Shown: positions 56,921 to 64,000 of the stretch, piece after piece
How the letters are laid out: each line of letters starts with the position of its first letter
How positions within the stretch are numbered: position 1 is the first letter of the stretch
NCBI RefSeq assembly: GCF_016862195.1
Contig: NZ_BOMM01000055.1
Span: forward strand, 1 to 64,000
DNA from: Paractinoplanes ferrugineus
GTDB lineage: Bacteria > Actinomycetota > Actinomycetes > Mycobacteriales > Micromonosporaceae
Direction: 5' to 3'
Length of the DNA: 64,000 nt
Translations under genes and position numbers: made by a program
The notes under the pieces: generated by a model
The model's database searches: none
Seen by the model: only the letters and a program-made list of their open reading frames with translations
What the model was told of the DNA's origin: nothing

Positions 56921-57816
56921 CGTCCCTCCCCACCTTCCGCGCCGGTCCCGGTCCCGCTCCGGGCGCCGGGGTCCGCACCCACCGCGCCGGACAAATGCGA
57001 TTTGTCGCCCGGGGCAGGCGAGCCCTCGCCAACCGCCCGCCCGGCGCGAGAGGGCTCGGCGCGAGAGGGCTCGGCGGGCGCGGGCGCGGCCGGAGCGGGC
57101 CCGGCAGAAGCGGGCGCGGCTGACGCGGGCGGCGGAAGAGCGGCGCGGCGGCGGGGGCGGACTACGGTCAGCAGGCCCAGCAAGGCGCAGATGACCGGGA
57201 GGCCGGCGGGCAGGATCGGGGTGGCCAGGACGGCGACGGCGGCGCCGGTCAGGGCGACGGTGCGGGTGGTGCGGTCGGCCAGGGCCGGCATGATCAGGGC
57301 CAGCAGCGCGGCCGGGAAGGCGGCGTCGAGGCCCAGGGCGTCCGGGTCGCCGGTGGCGCCGCCCAGCAGGACGCCGAGGGCGGTGCCGATGTTCCACGAG
57401 GTGAACAGCGTGGTGCCGATGATCCAGTAGACGCGGTGGCGGCGGGCCGGGTCGGGTTCGGCGAGGGTGAAGGCGGCCACTTCGTCGGTGAGGAGGTGAC
57501 TGCCGAGGATGCGCTGGACCGGGCGGGTGCCGACGGCGTCGGCGACGGCCAGGCCGAACGGTAGGTGGCGGGCGTTGAGCAGCAGGCCGGCGGCGACGGC
57601 GGCGAGCGGGTTGCCGGCCGCGAGCAGGCCGATGGCGAGGAACTGGGAGCCGCCCGCGAAGACGACCGTGGACATCAGGAACGGCACCCAGGTGGGCAGG
57701 CCGTACGCGATGGTGATGGCCCCGAACGAGGCACCCACCGCGACCATGGCGGCCGCGATCGTGCCGGCGTCGCGCCGGAGGGCGCGGTCCGCGGGCGTTC
57801 GCTGTACCGTACGCAT
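56914..57816 (-). CDS. azlC: AzlC-family branched-chain amino acid exporter subunit
   Basis: A 300-residue permease: MVAVGASFGAITIAYGLPTWVPFLMSTVVFAGGSQFLAIGLLAAGNPLAAVAAGLLLNARHLPFGLAVAD is the family core, followed by SHLLTDEVAAFTL and several further helices. The C-terminal 75 residues (from RPRRRAALPPPASAAP) are a Pro/Ala/Ser/Glu repeat tail with SRAEPSRAG units, unlike typical AzlC proteins of about 230 residues. It shares the intergenic region with a divergent XRE-cupin regulator, the usual control of azlCD. Confidence 0.9.
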   Translation of the reverse strand: MRTVQRTPADRALRRDAGTIAAAMVAVGASFGAITIAYGLPTWVPFLMSTVVFAGGSQFLAIGLLAAGNPLAAVAAGLLLNARHLPFGLAVADAVGTRPVQRILGSHLLTDEVAAFTLAEPDPARRHRVYWIIGTTLFTSWNIGTALGVLLGGATGDPDALGLDAAFPAALLALIMPALADRTTRTVALTGAAVAVLATPILPAGLPVICALLGLLTVVRPRRRAALPPPASAAPASAGPAPAAPAPAEPSRAEPSRAGRAVGEGSPAPGDKSHLSGAVGADPGARSGTGTGAEGGEGRC

Positions 57817-57856
57817 GGTTTGAAATATTGAACGAGACGGCTACGTTCGTCAAACC
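57817..57856. promoter_or_regulatory. Candidate operator between azlC and its regulator
   Basis: GGTTTGA (57817-57823) and TCAAACC (57850-57856) form a 7-bp inverted repeat around an AT-rich centre containing TTGAA-ATA-TTGAA. This is the most AT-rich spot in the neighbourhood. Confidence 0.4.
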
Positions 57857-57884
57857 GAACAACCCGATCGACGGAGCGAACGAC

Positions 57885-58439
57885 ATGCAGCAGCCGGCAC
57901 CCCCGCTCGCCATCATCGCCGCCGCCCTGCGCCGGGAGCGGCAACGGGCTGGCATCTCGCTGGCCGAGCTGGCCCGCCGCGCCGGGCTGGCCAAGTCGAC
58001 GTTGTCCCAGCTCGAGTCCGGCACCGGCAACCCGAGCATCGAGACGTTGTGGTCGCTGGGGGTGGCGCTCGGCGTGCCGTTCAGCCGGCTGGTCGAGCCG
58101 CCTACCACGCAGGTGCGGGTGATCCGGGCCGGCGAGGGGCCGCGGCTGATGTCCGACGAATCGGTGTACGCGGCGACGCTGCTGGCCGCCGGCTCCGCCC
58201 GGACCCGCCGCGACCTGTACGTGCTGGAGCTGGAGCCGAGCTCCCCGCGCGAGGCCGACGCGCACCTCCCGGGCAGCGTCGAGCATTTCGTCTGCGCGGC
58301 CGGCCGCATCCGCACCGGACCGGTCGGCGAGGAGGTCGAGTTGGGGCCGGGCGACTACGTCACGTTCCCCGGCGACGTCCCGCACCGCTACGAGGCACTC
58401 GAGCCGTCCTGGGCCGTCCTCGTGCTGGAGCACGTCTGA
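57885..58439 (+). CDS. XRE-family regulator with cupin domain
   Basis: A 184-residue regulator: HTH at the N-terminus (IIAAALRRERQRAGISLAELARRAGLAKSTLSQLESGTGNPSIETLWSLGVALGVPFSRL) and a C-terminal cupin (SVEHFVCAAGRIRTGPVGEEVELGPGDYVTFPGDVPHRYEAL). Such proteins commonly sit next to azlCD and respond to a small ligand bound in the cupin. The ATG at 57885 has GGAG upstream; an in-frame TTG at 57828 would run through the operator-like region and is less likely. Confidence 0.9.
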   Translation: MQQPAPPLAIIAAALRRERQRAGISLAELARRAGLAKSTLSQLESGTGNPSIETLWSLGVALGVPFSRLVEPPTTQVRVIRAGEGPRLMSDESVYAATLLAAGSARTRRDLYVLELEPSSPREADAHLPGSVEHFVCAAGRIRTGPVGEEVELGPGDYVTFPGDVPHRYEALEPSWAVLVLEHV

Positions 58440-58442
58440 TCG

Positions 58443-58462
58443 GAGCGCGCCCGGCCGCGCTC
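58443..58462. terminator. Short stem-loop between convergent genes
   Basis: Arms gagcgcg and cgcgctc (7 bp) with a 6-nt loop, just past the XRE-cupin stop and touching the ABC ATPase stop, so possibly bidirectional. Confidence 0.45.
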
Positions 58463-59411
58463 AGCCCGCCCGGTACAGCCGGGCGACCACGTCCTCGATG
58501 TCCGGCTCCACCACCGACAGGTCACGCACCGACGCCACCGCGACCAGCCCGGCCACCGCGGCCGCCGCGGACGTCTCGTCCAGCGCGAACGTCACCCGGT
58601 GCCCGTCCGCCTCGACCCCCGCCACCGAGGTCCCGGGCAGCACGAACCCGGCCGGCAGGGGCGAGTCGAGGTCGACCACCAGGCTGCGGCGGGAACCGTA
58701 GCGGGCGTGCAGGGCCTCGATCGTGCCGTCGTGCACGACCCGGCCGTGGTCGATCACCACCAGGCGGTCGCACAGGCGCTCGATGTCGGCCAGGTCGTGG
58801 GTGGTCAGCACCACGGTCACGGCGCCCGTCGCGCCGAGTTCGGCCAGGAACGAGCGCACCGCCTGCTTGCTGACCACGTCGAGACCGATCGTCGGCTCGT
58901 CCAGGAACAACACCTTGGGGCCGTGCAGCAGGGCGGCGGTGATCTCGCCGCGCATCCGCTGGCCCAGCGACAGCTGCCGCACCGGGGTGTCCAGGAAGGC
59001 GTCCAGGTCGAGCATCTCGCGGCAGCGGCGCAACCGCTGCTCGTGCTCGGCCGGCGGCACCTGGTAGACGTGCCGCAGCAGCCGGAACGACTCGCGCAGC
59101 GGCAGATCCCACCACAGCTGGGAGCGCTGCCCGAAGACCACGCCGATGCGCAGCGCCAGGCGGGTGCGCTGGGGCACCGGGGTCAGGCCGAACACCGACA
59201 CCTCACCCGAGGTGGGCGACAGCACGCCGGTCAGCATCTTCAGGGTGGTCGACTTGCCGGCCCCGTTCGGTCCGATGTAGCCGACCATCTCCCCCGGCTC
59301 GATCGTCAGGCTCACCCCGTCCACGGCGCTGACCAAGCGTTTCTCCCGGCGCAGGCGACCCGCCGGCACGCGTACCGAAAAATCCTTCCGAAGGTCCCGC
59401 ATGCGAATCAT
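58461..59411 (-). CDS. ABC transporter ATP-binding protein (exporter)
   Basis: A 316-residue ATPase: GYIGPNGAGKSTTLKMLTGVLSPTSGEV (Walker A), RQLSLGQRMRGEITAALLHGPKVLFLDEPTIGLDV (signature and Walker B), VVLTTHDLADIERLCDRLVVIDHG (switch His). Its C-terminal 80 residues form the regulatory extension common in daunorubicin/NatA-type exporters. It overlaps the downstream-encoded... permease genes upstream by 4 bp, and the three genes form one ABC-2 exporter operon. Substrate unknown. Confidence 0.93.
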   Translation of the reverse strand: MIRMRDLRKDFSVRVPAGRLRREKRLVSAVDGVSLTIEPGEMVGYIGPNGAGKSTTLKMLTGVLSPTSGEVSVFGLTPVPQRTRLALRIGVVFGQRSQLWWDLPLRESFRLLRHVYQVPPAEHEQRLRRCREMLDLDAFLDTPVRQLSLGQRMRGEITAALLHGPKVLFLDEPTIGLDVVSKQAVRSFLAELGATGAVTVVLTTHDLADIERLCDRLVVIDHGRVVHDGTIEALHARYGSRRSLVVDLDSPLPAGFVLPGTSVAGVEADGHRVTFALDETSAAAAVAGLVAVASVRDLSVVEPDIEDVVARLYRAG

Positions 59412-60262
59412 GAACCTGTGCTCCGGTAGTGACGGATGCCGGTGCGCCACGCCAGCGTGGCGACGGCCACGGCGGGGAGCGCCACCAGCGGCGCGACGAA
59501 GCCGGCCCAGGCCGGCAGACCCAGCGGATCGGCGCGGCCGAGGAGCGCCAGCGCCGGCTGATAGGAGACGAATCCGAAGCCGAGCGCGTACGCGAAAAGG
59601 TCGCGGAACCAATGCGCATAGACCGTGATCGGGTACGAGGTGAAGTCGCGCCCGCCGTAGGTGAAACCGTTGCCGATCTCCCCCGACTCGACCCACCAGA
59701 AGGCGAAGCTGGCGGTCAGCACGAAGATCGCCCCGAAGAACAGGCCGGCCCCGAGCGGGGCGACCGCGGCCAGCAGCACCCGCCCGGCGGTCCAGGGCAC
59801 GTCGTTGACGGCGAGCGCGACGCCGTACACGGCCGCCCCGAAGACCAGCCGCAGCAGCTTGCGCAGGGGCAGGTCGGTGAAGACGAGCTGGGGCAGCACG
59901 GGCAGCGGCCGGGTCAGCATCGTGTCCAGCTGACCGGTCCGGACGTACCGCTTGAGGTCGTCGATGTTGCCCACGGTCAGATCGGCGAGCACGAAGCCGA
60001 ACGCGGTGAGGCCGGTCATCAGGATCGCCTCGGCGAGCGTGAAGCCACCGACCGTGGCCGTCGCCCGGAACAGCACGAACACCGTGGTGACGTCGAGAAC
60101 GGTGGCGCCGACGTTGCTCAGCAGCTCGGCCGCGAAGGACGCCCGGTAGGACAGCATCGACCGCCACTTGCCGCCGACCAGGGCCGCGTACGCCCGGATC
60201 GCACCCGCCCTCGTCCCGCCCGCCCAGGTCTCGCCCGCCCAGGTCTCGCCGGTCTCAGCCAC
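59408..60262 (-). CDS. ABC-2 family permease, second subunit
   Basis: A 284-residue six-helix permease: IRAYAALVGGKWRSMLSYRASFAAELLSNVGATVLDVTTVFVLFRATATVGGFTLAEAILMTGL, LTVGNIDDLKRYVRTGQLDTMLTRPLPVLPQLVF. The DDL..YVRTGQLDTMLTRPLP motif is typical of the ABC-2_6-type permeases. The N-terminus carries short GETWA repeats from 15-bp DNA units (60220-60249) that may vary in number. GTG start overlapping the first permease gene by 8 bp. Confidence 0.88.
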   Translation of the reverse strand: MAETGETWAGETWAGGTRAGAIRAYAALVGGKWRSMLSYRASFAAELLSNVGATVLDVTTVFVLFRATATVGGFTLAEAILMTGLTAFGFVLADLTVGNIDDLKRYVRTGQLDTMLTRPLPVLPQLVFTDLPLRKLLRLVFGAAVYGVALAVNDVPWTAGRVLLAAVAPLGAGLFFGAIFVLTASFAFWWVESGEIGNGFTYGGRDFTSYPITVYAHWFRDLFAYALGFGFVSYQPALALLGRADPLGLPAWAGFVAPLVALPAVAVATLAWRTGIRHYRSTGS

Positions 60263-61115
60263 CCTGCACCACCAGTTTGCGTTCGGCCCGGCGCTGCACG
60301 ACGTGCGCCAGCCGGAGGAGCACCACCGCCCACACCGCCTGCAGCGCGACCAGGCCCACCTGGGTGACCGGCTCGTCGCGCTCGACGAGCACGTCGAGCG
60401 GGGTCTGCAGCAGACCCGGCAGCGGCGTCGCGACCCACAGCGTGGCCACCGCCCACTCCGGGAGCAGGCGCAGCGGGAAGGAGAGACCGGCCAGCACACC
60501 CGAGCCGAGCGTCCAGAGCATCTGGACACCGCGGGCGTCGTGCAGCCAGTATGCGGTCGCGTTGACCAGGTAGCGGCAGCCGAAACTGCCGATCACGGCC
60601 AGCAGAGCGGAGATGGCGAACAGCGGTACGGTCTGCGGCCGGTGCGGCCGGTAGAGCTCGAAGAAGACCACTCCGGCGAGCAGCGGCCCGATGAAGCGGG
60701 TGAGCACCGCGTGCAGCGCCCGGCCGAGGTCAGCAGCGAGATACGACACCAGCGGAGGAACGGGACGTAACAGGTCGGATGCGATATCGCCCGTGCGGAT
60801 TCGGTCGGCCAGATCGGTCCAGCCCCACATTCCGACTACTGCCAGTAATCCTTGACCCACCCAGACGTACGTCACCAACTGCGTCGCGTCGTACCCGCCC
60901 GGGCGGTTGCCCACCGCTCCCGCCGCCACGGCCAGGAGCACGTAGCAGCGGAGGAAGCCGAAGACTATGTTGGTGAACGATCCGGCTATGGTGGCCTGCC
61001 GATAGGTCGAGTAGCGCCGGAAACCCGACCACGCCAGTGCACCGAACGTGGTGATGGAAGCGCGGAACGGCCGATCGGGAGAGATCGTCAGCACCCTGGC
61101 GTCAATCCCGCTCAC
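60255..61115 (-). CDS. ABC-2 family permease, first subunit
   Basis: A 286-residue six-helix permease: ALAWSGFRRYSTYRQATIAGSFTNIVFGFLRCYVLLAVAAG, YDATQLVTYVWVGQGLLAVVGMWGWTDLADRIRTGDIASDLLRPVPPLVSYLAADLGRAL. The IRTGDIASDLLRPVPP motif parallels the one in the second permease, so the two are paralogous halves of a heterodimer. GTG start with AGGAG 9 nt upstream heads the three-gene operon. Confidence 0.88.
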   Translation of the reverse strand: MSGIDARVLTISPDRPFRASITTFGALAWSGFRRYSTYRQATIAGSFTNIVFGFLRCYVLLAVAAGAVGNRPGGYDATQLVTYVWVGQGLLAVVGMWGWTDLADRIRTGDIASDLLRPVPPLVSYLAADLGRALHAVLTRFIGPLLAGVVFFELYRPHRPQTVPLFAISALLAVIGSFGCRYLVNATAYWLHDARGVQMLWTLGSGVLAGLSFPLRLLPEWAVATLWVATPLPGLLQTPLDVLVERDEPVTQVGLVALQAVWAVVLLRLAHVVQRRAERKLVVQGG

Positions 61116-61215
61116 GCCGTTAATCTCCTTTCCAAACCCCGCAGTGGAGCCGGGAGACTCTACCCGGGTCTCCGGGCCGCCACCGCACATTTTTGACTGG
61201 GAAATGGACTGAGCC

Positions 61216-61263
61216 GTGACGGAGCGTCGCCAATCACCGGGCCGGATTCCGGGTGCCCGATGA
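61216..61263 (+). CDS. Possible 15-residue leader peptide
   Basis: GTG at 61216 opens a 15-codon ORF (VTERRQSPGRIPGAR) whose TGA overlaps the ATG of the proline-rich protein (ATGA at 61260-61263). The large gene has no ribosome binding site of its own, so coupling is plausible; chance cannot be excluded. Confidence 0.3.
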   Translation: MTERRQSPGRIPGAR

Positions 61264-64000
61264 ACGGCTGGAGCTCGCAGGCCGGCGACGACCGCTGGGG
61301 CGACGAGCCCGCCTGGGTCTACGAGATCACCTGGGAGTGGGAGCCGCTGCCCGGCCAGCGCTACCCCGGCGACCCGGGCCGCCGCAAAGCCGTGCACACC
61401 CCCGTCTACGAGGCGTCGTCCTTCACCCCCGAACAGTCCGGCCCTGACTCGCCCAGCCGCGATTCGTCCGGCCGTAATTCGTCCGGCCGTGATTCGTATG
61501 GTCGTGGTTCGTCGGGCCCTGATGCGTATGGTCGTGGTTCGCCAGGGTCCGGTTTGTCCCGTTCCGGTTCGTTCGCGCCGGACGAGCAGTCCCGCATTCC
61601 GCACAATCCGGGCCAGCGCGACGAGGCCCGCGGCTACGACCCGAGGCCACCGCAGGGCCGAGAGAACCCGGATCGCGACAGCACCGGCTATCCCCCGAAG
61701 CGTGCTGAGCCATCCTGGAACCGCCCGCGCACCACCCAGGAACGCCTCACCGACGAACGCCGGCAGACCCCCGGCCGCCCGACTCCGCCCCCGGACCAGC
61801 GCCGCGGCTCCGCTCCCCTCTACGGCACCCAGCCCCCTCGCCGTGACCAGCAGCAGTACCCCGACCAGCGCCGCGACCCGCACCACGATCTTCACCAGCG
61901 CGACCCGCAACGCGATCTTCCGCAACGCGAGCAGCAGCGCGGTCCGCAGCAGTTCGGTGAGCCCGGCCGAGACCCGCAGTCCCGTGACTCCCAGTCCCGC
62001 GACCCGCAGTCCCGCGACCCCCAGTCCCGTGACCCCCAGTCCCGTGACCCCCAGTCCCGCGACCCGCGGCAGCAGCACGGGGCGCAGCCCGGCAGCGGGC
62101 GGGCGGCGGCTTACGGTGCGGCCCGTCCCTACTACGGTCAGCCGGAGCCGCCCGCCCGCGAGGCACAGCACCCGGGCGAGGGTCCGCGACCGGTGTCCCC
62201 GGACGGGCAAGGCGTCTACGGCAATGCCCGCCCCGCCCCGGTCGACGCGTTCCCCACCTACGACGGCCAGCGCCCACCCCGCCGGTCGGACGCCCCGTTC
62301 GACCTGCGCCCCGCCCCGGAGATCGGCACCCCGGCAACGGCCCGGCCGGCCCCTCAGCCCACCCGGGTCACCCCGGCCCAGCCGTCGTCACCCCCCTCCC
62401 CGGTCTACCCCGCCGTACCCGGCCAAGCCCGCCCGGTCTCGGCCCCCGCGGCCCAGCAGACCCCGCGCCCCGTCTCGGCCCCGGCCGGCCGGTCCGGCTA
62501 CCCGAACCCGGCGTCTTCCACGGGCTACCCGCGCCCGGTGTCCGCACCGCAGCCGGTGTCCGCATCGCGCCCCGTGTCCGCGCCGCGCCCCGGCGTCTCC
62601 TCGGGCCATGCCCGTCCGGTCCCGCCACCCGAGGCCCCCGCTTCCCCCGCGGCGCCGACGGGCTACCCGCACCAGACCTCCGCACCACCGGCTCAGCGGG
62701 GCGGCACCTACCCGGCTTCGCCGGCCGCATCGCACCAGGACGCGTCCTCGGGGTACTCCGGCATTCCACCGCGACTCGGGACCTCGTCGGGCTACCCCCG
62801 CCCGGTTTCCCCCGCCCAGGGCCAGGGGTACGCGAACCGGCCGGTCCCGCCCGCCGACACCCAGCCGGTCTCGCCCGCCGACACCCAGCCGGTCAGCCGG
62901 CCGATCTCGCCTGCCGACAGCCGGCGGGTAAGTCGGCCGGCCCGCCGGACGGAGCCATCGCCGGCTCGCCCGGTCTCCGGCAGCGCCACGCCGCCTGCTC
63001 AACGCTTCCCCGCCGCCGACCCGCGCTTCGACGAGCCAACCGCGCCGCCGTACGCCGTCCCGGAGGCCGATGTCGCCGTTCCGGAGGCCCATGTCGCCGT
63101 TCCGGAGGCCCACTCCTACGCCCCGGCCGCCGACGGCTTCACCCTTCCGGACGGCCCGACCGCGGGCTTCGGCGTCGCCCCGAGCATCGACCCGCCGGCC
63201 CCTGAGCCCGAGCCCGACTGGGCGGAGTCGGCCTGGGCCCGCACCACCACCCCGGCTCCGAACGAGTCCCCAGCAACGATCCAGCCGTCCGAGCCCGAGC
63301 CCGAGCCGGAGGAGCACGGCCTGGGCTGGCTCCTGTCGATGAGCGGCTTGGGCGCACCGACCCAGGTGCCGCTGGACCAGTCCCCTTCGGAGCAGGCCCG
63401 CCCCACGTCCGCCCTACCCATGTCCGCCCAGCCGGCATCCGACCACCAATCGGCCGCCGACCCCGAGCCGTCGTCCGCGCGCCCCCGGTCGGCGCCTCCG
63501 GCGACCGCCCAGCCCACATCCGCCCTGCCCACATCCGCCCAGCCCACGTCCGCCCAGCCCACGTCCGTGCCTCCGGTGACCGCGCAGCCCACCTCCGGGC
63601 AGCCGCTCGCCGGTCAAGCCGCAACGGCCGTCACCGCGGGCCTTTCGGAGCCGGCCTCGCCGGCCCCCGCGGACTGGGCGGCCCCGGCGGACCGGGCGGC
63701 CCCGGCGGACCGGGCGGCCCCGGCGGACTGGGCGGCCCCGGCGGACCGGGGGGCACAGGTGGACCGGGGGGCACAGGTGGACCGGGGGGCACAGGTGGAC
63801 CTAGCCGCACCCGTCTCGACCGGGGGAACGTCCGCGCCGCCGCTCTCCGCGTGGCCGCCCCCGCCGACCCCGGACGCTGCCGACGAGCCGGTCGACGAGG
63901 AGAACGCGCCGGTCAGCGCCGCCCCACCGAAGCAGAGTTGGTTCGTCCCACCCACCGATACCGAGCCGGGCACGCCCACACCCTCCGCCGAACCGGCCAC
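61260..64000 (+). CDS. Long proline-rich disordered protein, 5' part
   Basis: The frame starting at ATG 61260 stays open for 913 codons to the window edge. A Trp-rich opening (MNGWSSQAGDDRWGDEPAWVYEITWEWEPLPGQ) is the only ordered-looking part. Then come Ser/Gly/Asp-Arg repeats, six or seven QSRDP units (about 61975-62062), Pro/Val/Ser repeats (YPRPVSAP), an EEHGLGWLLSMSGLGAPTQVPLDQ segment near residue 690, TSAQP units, 18-bp Ala-Pro-Ala-Asp-Trp/Arg-Ala and Gly-Ala-Gln-Val-Asp-Arg repeats, and KQSWFVPPTDTEP near the edge. There is no signal peptide. Long proline-rich N-termini of this kind precede ParA/MinD-like ATPase domains in some actinobacteria, but the C-terminal domain is outside the window and no function is assigned. 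Confidence 0.75.
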   Translation, partial: MNGWSSQAGDDRWGDEPAWVYEITWEWEPLPGQRYPGDPGRRKAVHTPVYEASSFTPEQSGPDSPSRDSSGRNSSGRDSYGRGSSGPDAYGRGSPGSGLSRSGSFAPDEQSRIPHNPGQRDEARGYDPRPPQGRENPDRDSTGYPPKRAEPSWNRPRTTQERLTDERRQTPGRPTPPPDQRRGSAPLYGTQPPRRDQQQYPDQRRDPHHDLHQRDPQRDLPQREQQRGPQQFGEPGRDPQSRDSQSRDPQSRDPQSRDPQSRDPQSRDPRQQHGAQPGSGRAAAYGAARPYYGQPEPPAREAQHPGEGPRPVSPDGQGVYGNARPAPVDAFPTYDGQRPPRRSDAPFDLRPAPEIGTPATARPAPQPTRVTPAQPSSPPSPVYPAVPGQARPVSAPAAQQTPRPVSAPAGRSGYPNPASSTGYPRPVSAPQPVSASRPVSAPRPGVSSGHARPVPPPEAPASPAAPTGYPHQTSAPPAQRGGTYPASPAASHQDASSGYSGIPPRLGTSSGYPRPVSPAQGQGYANRPVPPADTQPVSPADTQPVSRPISPADSRRVSRPARRTEPSPARPVSGSATPPAQRFPAADPRFDEPTAPPYAVPEADVAVPEAHVAVPEAHSYAPAADGFTLPDGPTAGFGVAPSIDPPAPEPEPDWAESAWARTTTPAPNESPATIQPSEPEPEPEEHGLGWLLSMSGLGAPTQVPLDQSPSEQARPTSALPMSAQPASDHQSAADPEPSSARPRSAPPATAQPTSALPTSAQPTSAQPTSVPPVTAQPTSGQPLAGQAATAVTAGLSEPASPAPADWAAPADRAAPADRAAPADWAAPADRGAQVDRGAQVDRGAQVDLAAPVSTGGTSAPPLSAWPPPPTPDAADEPVDEENAPVSAAPPKQSWFVPPTDTEPGTPTPSAEPA
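63659..63799 (+). repeat. 18-bp coding tandem repeats
   Basis: About five units of the form gccccggcggac(t/c)gggcg are followed by three perfect units gaccggggggcacaggtg, all in the frame of the proline-rich protein. Unit lengths are multiples of three. Confidence 0.8.

Noticed and set aside
54330..57032. 900-codon minus-strand ORF across murA, DUF3043 and azlD
   Set aside because: Most of it is antisense to murA and DUF3043, which have full motifs on the plus strand. No domain is seen in it.
60255..62210. 651-codon minus-strand ORF joining the permease to upstream repeats
   Set aside because: Only the last 286 codons are permease. The extension lies antisense to the proline-rich gene, and an AGGAG site marks the true start at 61115.
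1..64000. tRNA or rRNA genes
   Set aside because: No cloverleaf with conserved T-loop (GTTCGAnTC) and no rRNA signature was noticed by eye; a covariance-model scan was not possible.

Overview
The window is high-GC DNA from an actinomycete. Gene content (QcrCAB/CtaE supercomplex genes, a Rel-type RSH protein, PimB'-like mannosyltransferase, RNase AS, actinobacterial DUF3043 and DUF4395 proteins), frequent GTG and TTG starts, and many TANNNT-promoter/leaderless genes fit this. The overall style (chitinase with CBM5/12, many Pro/Ala-rich repeat proteins) most resembles Micromonosporaceae such as Actinoplanes; that assignment is an inference. From memory, the gene order follows a conserved actinobacterial core block (M. 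tuberculosis about Rv2178c to Rv2205c; S. coelicolor aroH-glkA-qcr-cta region).

Layout. 1-1660 is a decayed accessory patch: the 3' part of an HNH endonuclease gene, a frameshifted MFS transporter relic and tandem repeats. 1697-7893 carries a SpoIIE-type phosphatase, then a minus-strand aroG - threonine aldolase - sialidase-like run and a secreted chitinase. 8092-17380 holds a small repeat ORF coupled to a DUF429 gene, proC, pfkA (PPi-type signature), a PNPOx-like protein, RNase AS, a degenerate phosphotransferase, a Crp-type regulator, PlsC, a DUF308-like membrane protein and otsA. 17363-23122 is a six-gene minus-strand operon (SRPBCC, Cys-motif coiled-coil protein, glucokinase, EEP phosphatase, flavin monooxygenase, nucleophile-less alpha/beta-hydrolase). 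23204-25577 is a two-component pair. A MarR/MFS divergent pair sits between a DUF4395 gene and a thioredoxin gene. 29133-38727 has PimB', an M48 protease, an NYN-domain protein, a DnaQ/UvrC-like fusion, an RSH protein, Nudix, a sugar nucleotidyltransferase and a stand-alone RAM-domain protein.

38846-48250 contains a MazF-like protein and the respiratory cluster: ctaE-qcrC-qcrA-qcrB and ctaC-ctaF on the minus strand, with a CtaG-like assembly factor, a receiver-like protein and a broken trpD between them. 48422-55790 has a cysteine desulfurase-TusA pair, adoK-like kinase, an ErpA/HesB protein, glycerate kinase, nadA and murA. 55872-61115 has DUF3043, azlCD with a divergent XRE-cupin regulator, and a three-gene ABC-2 exporter operon. 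From 61260 a proline-rich low-complexity protein runs off the window end.

Regulatory structure is unusually readable. Twelve genes have a TANNNT hexamer 6-7 nt before an ATG/GTG, the arrangement expected of leaderless transcripts, and several strong stem-loops mark transcript ends. No tRNA, rRNA, CRISPR array or intact insertion sequence was seen.
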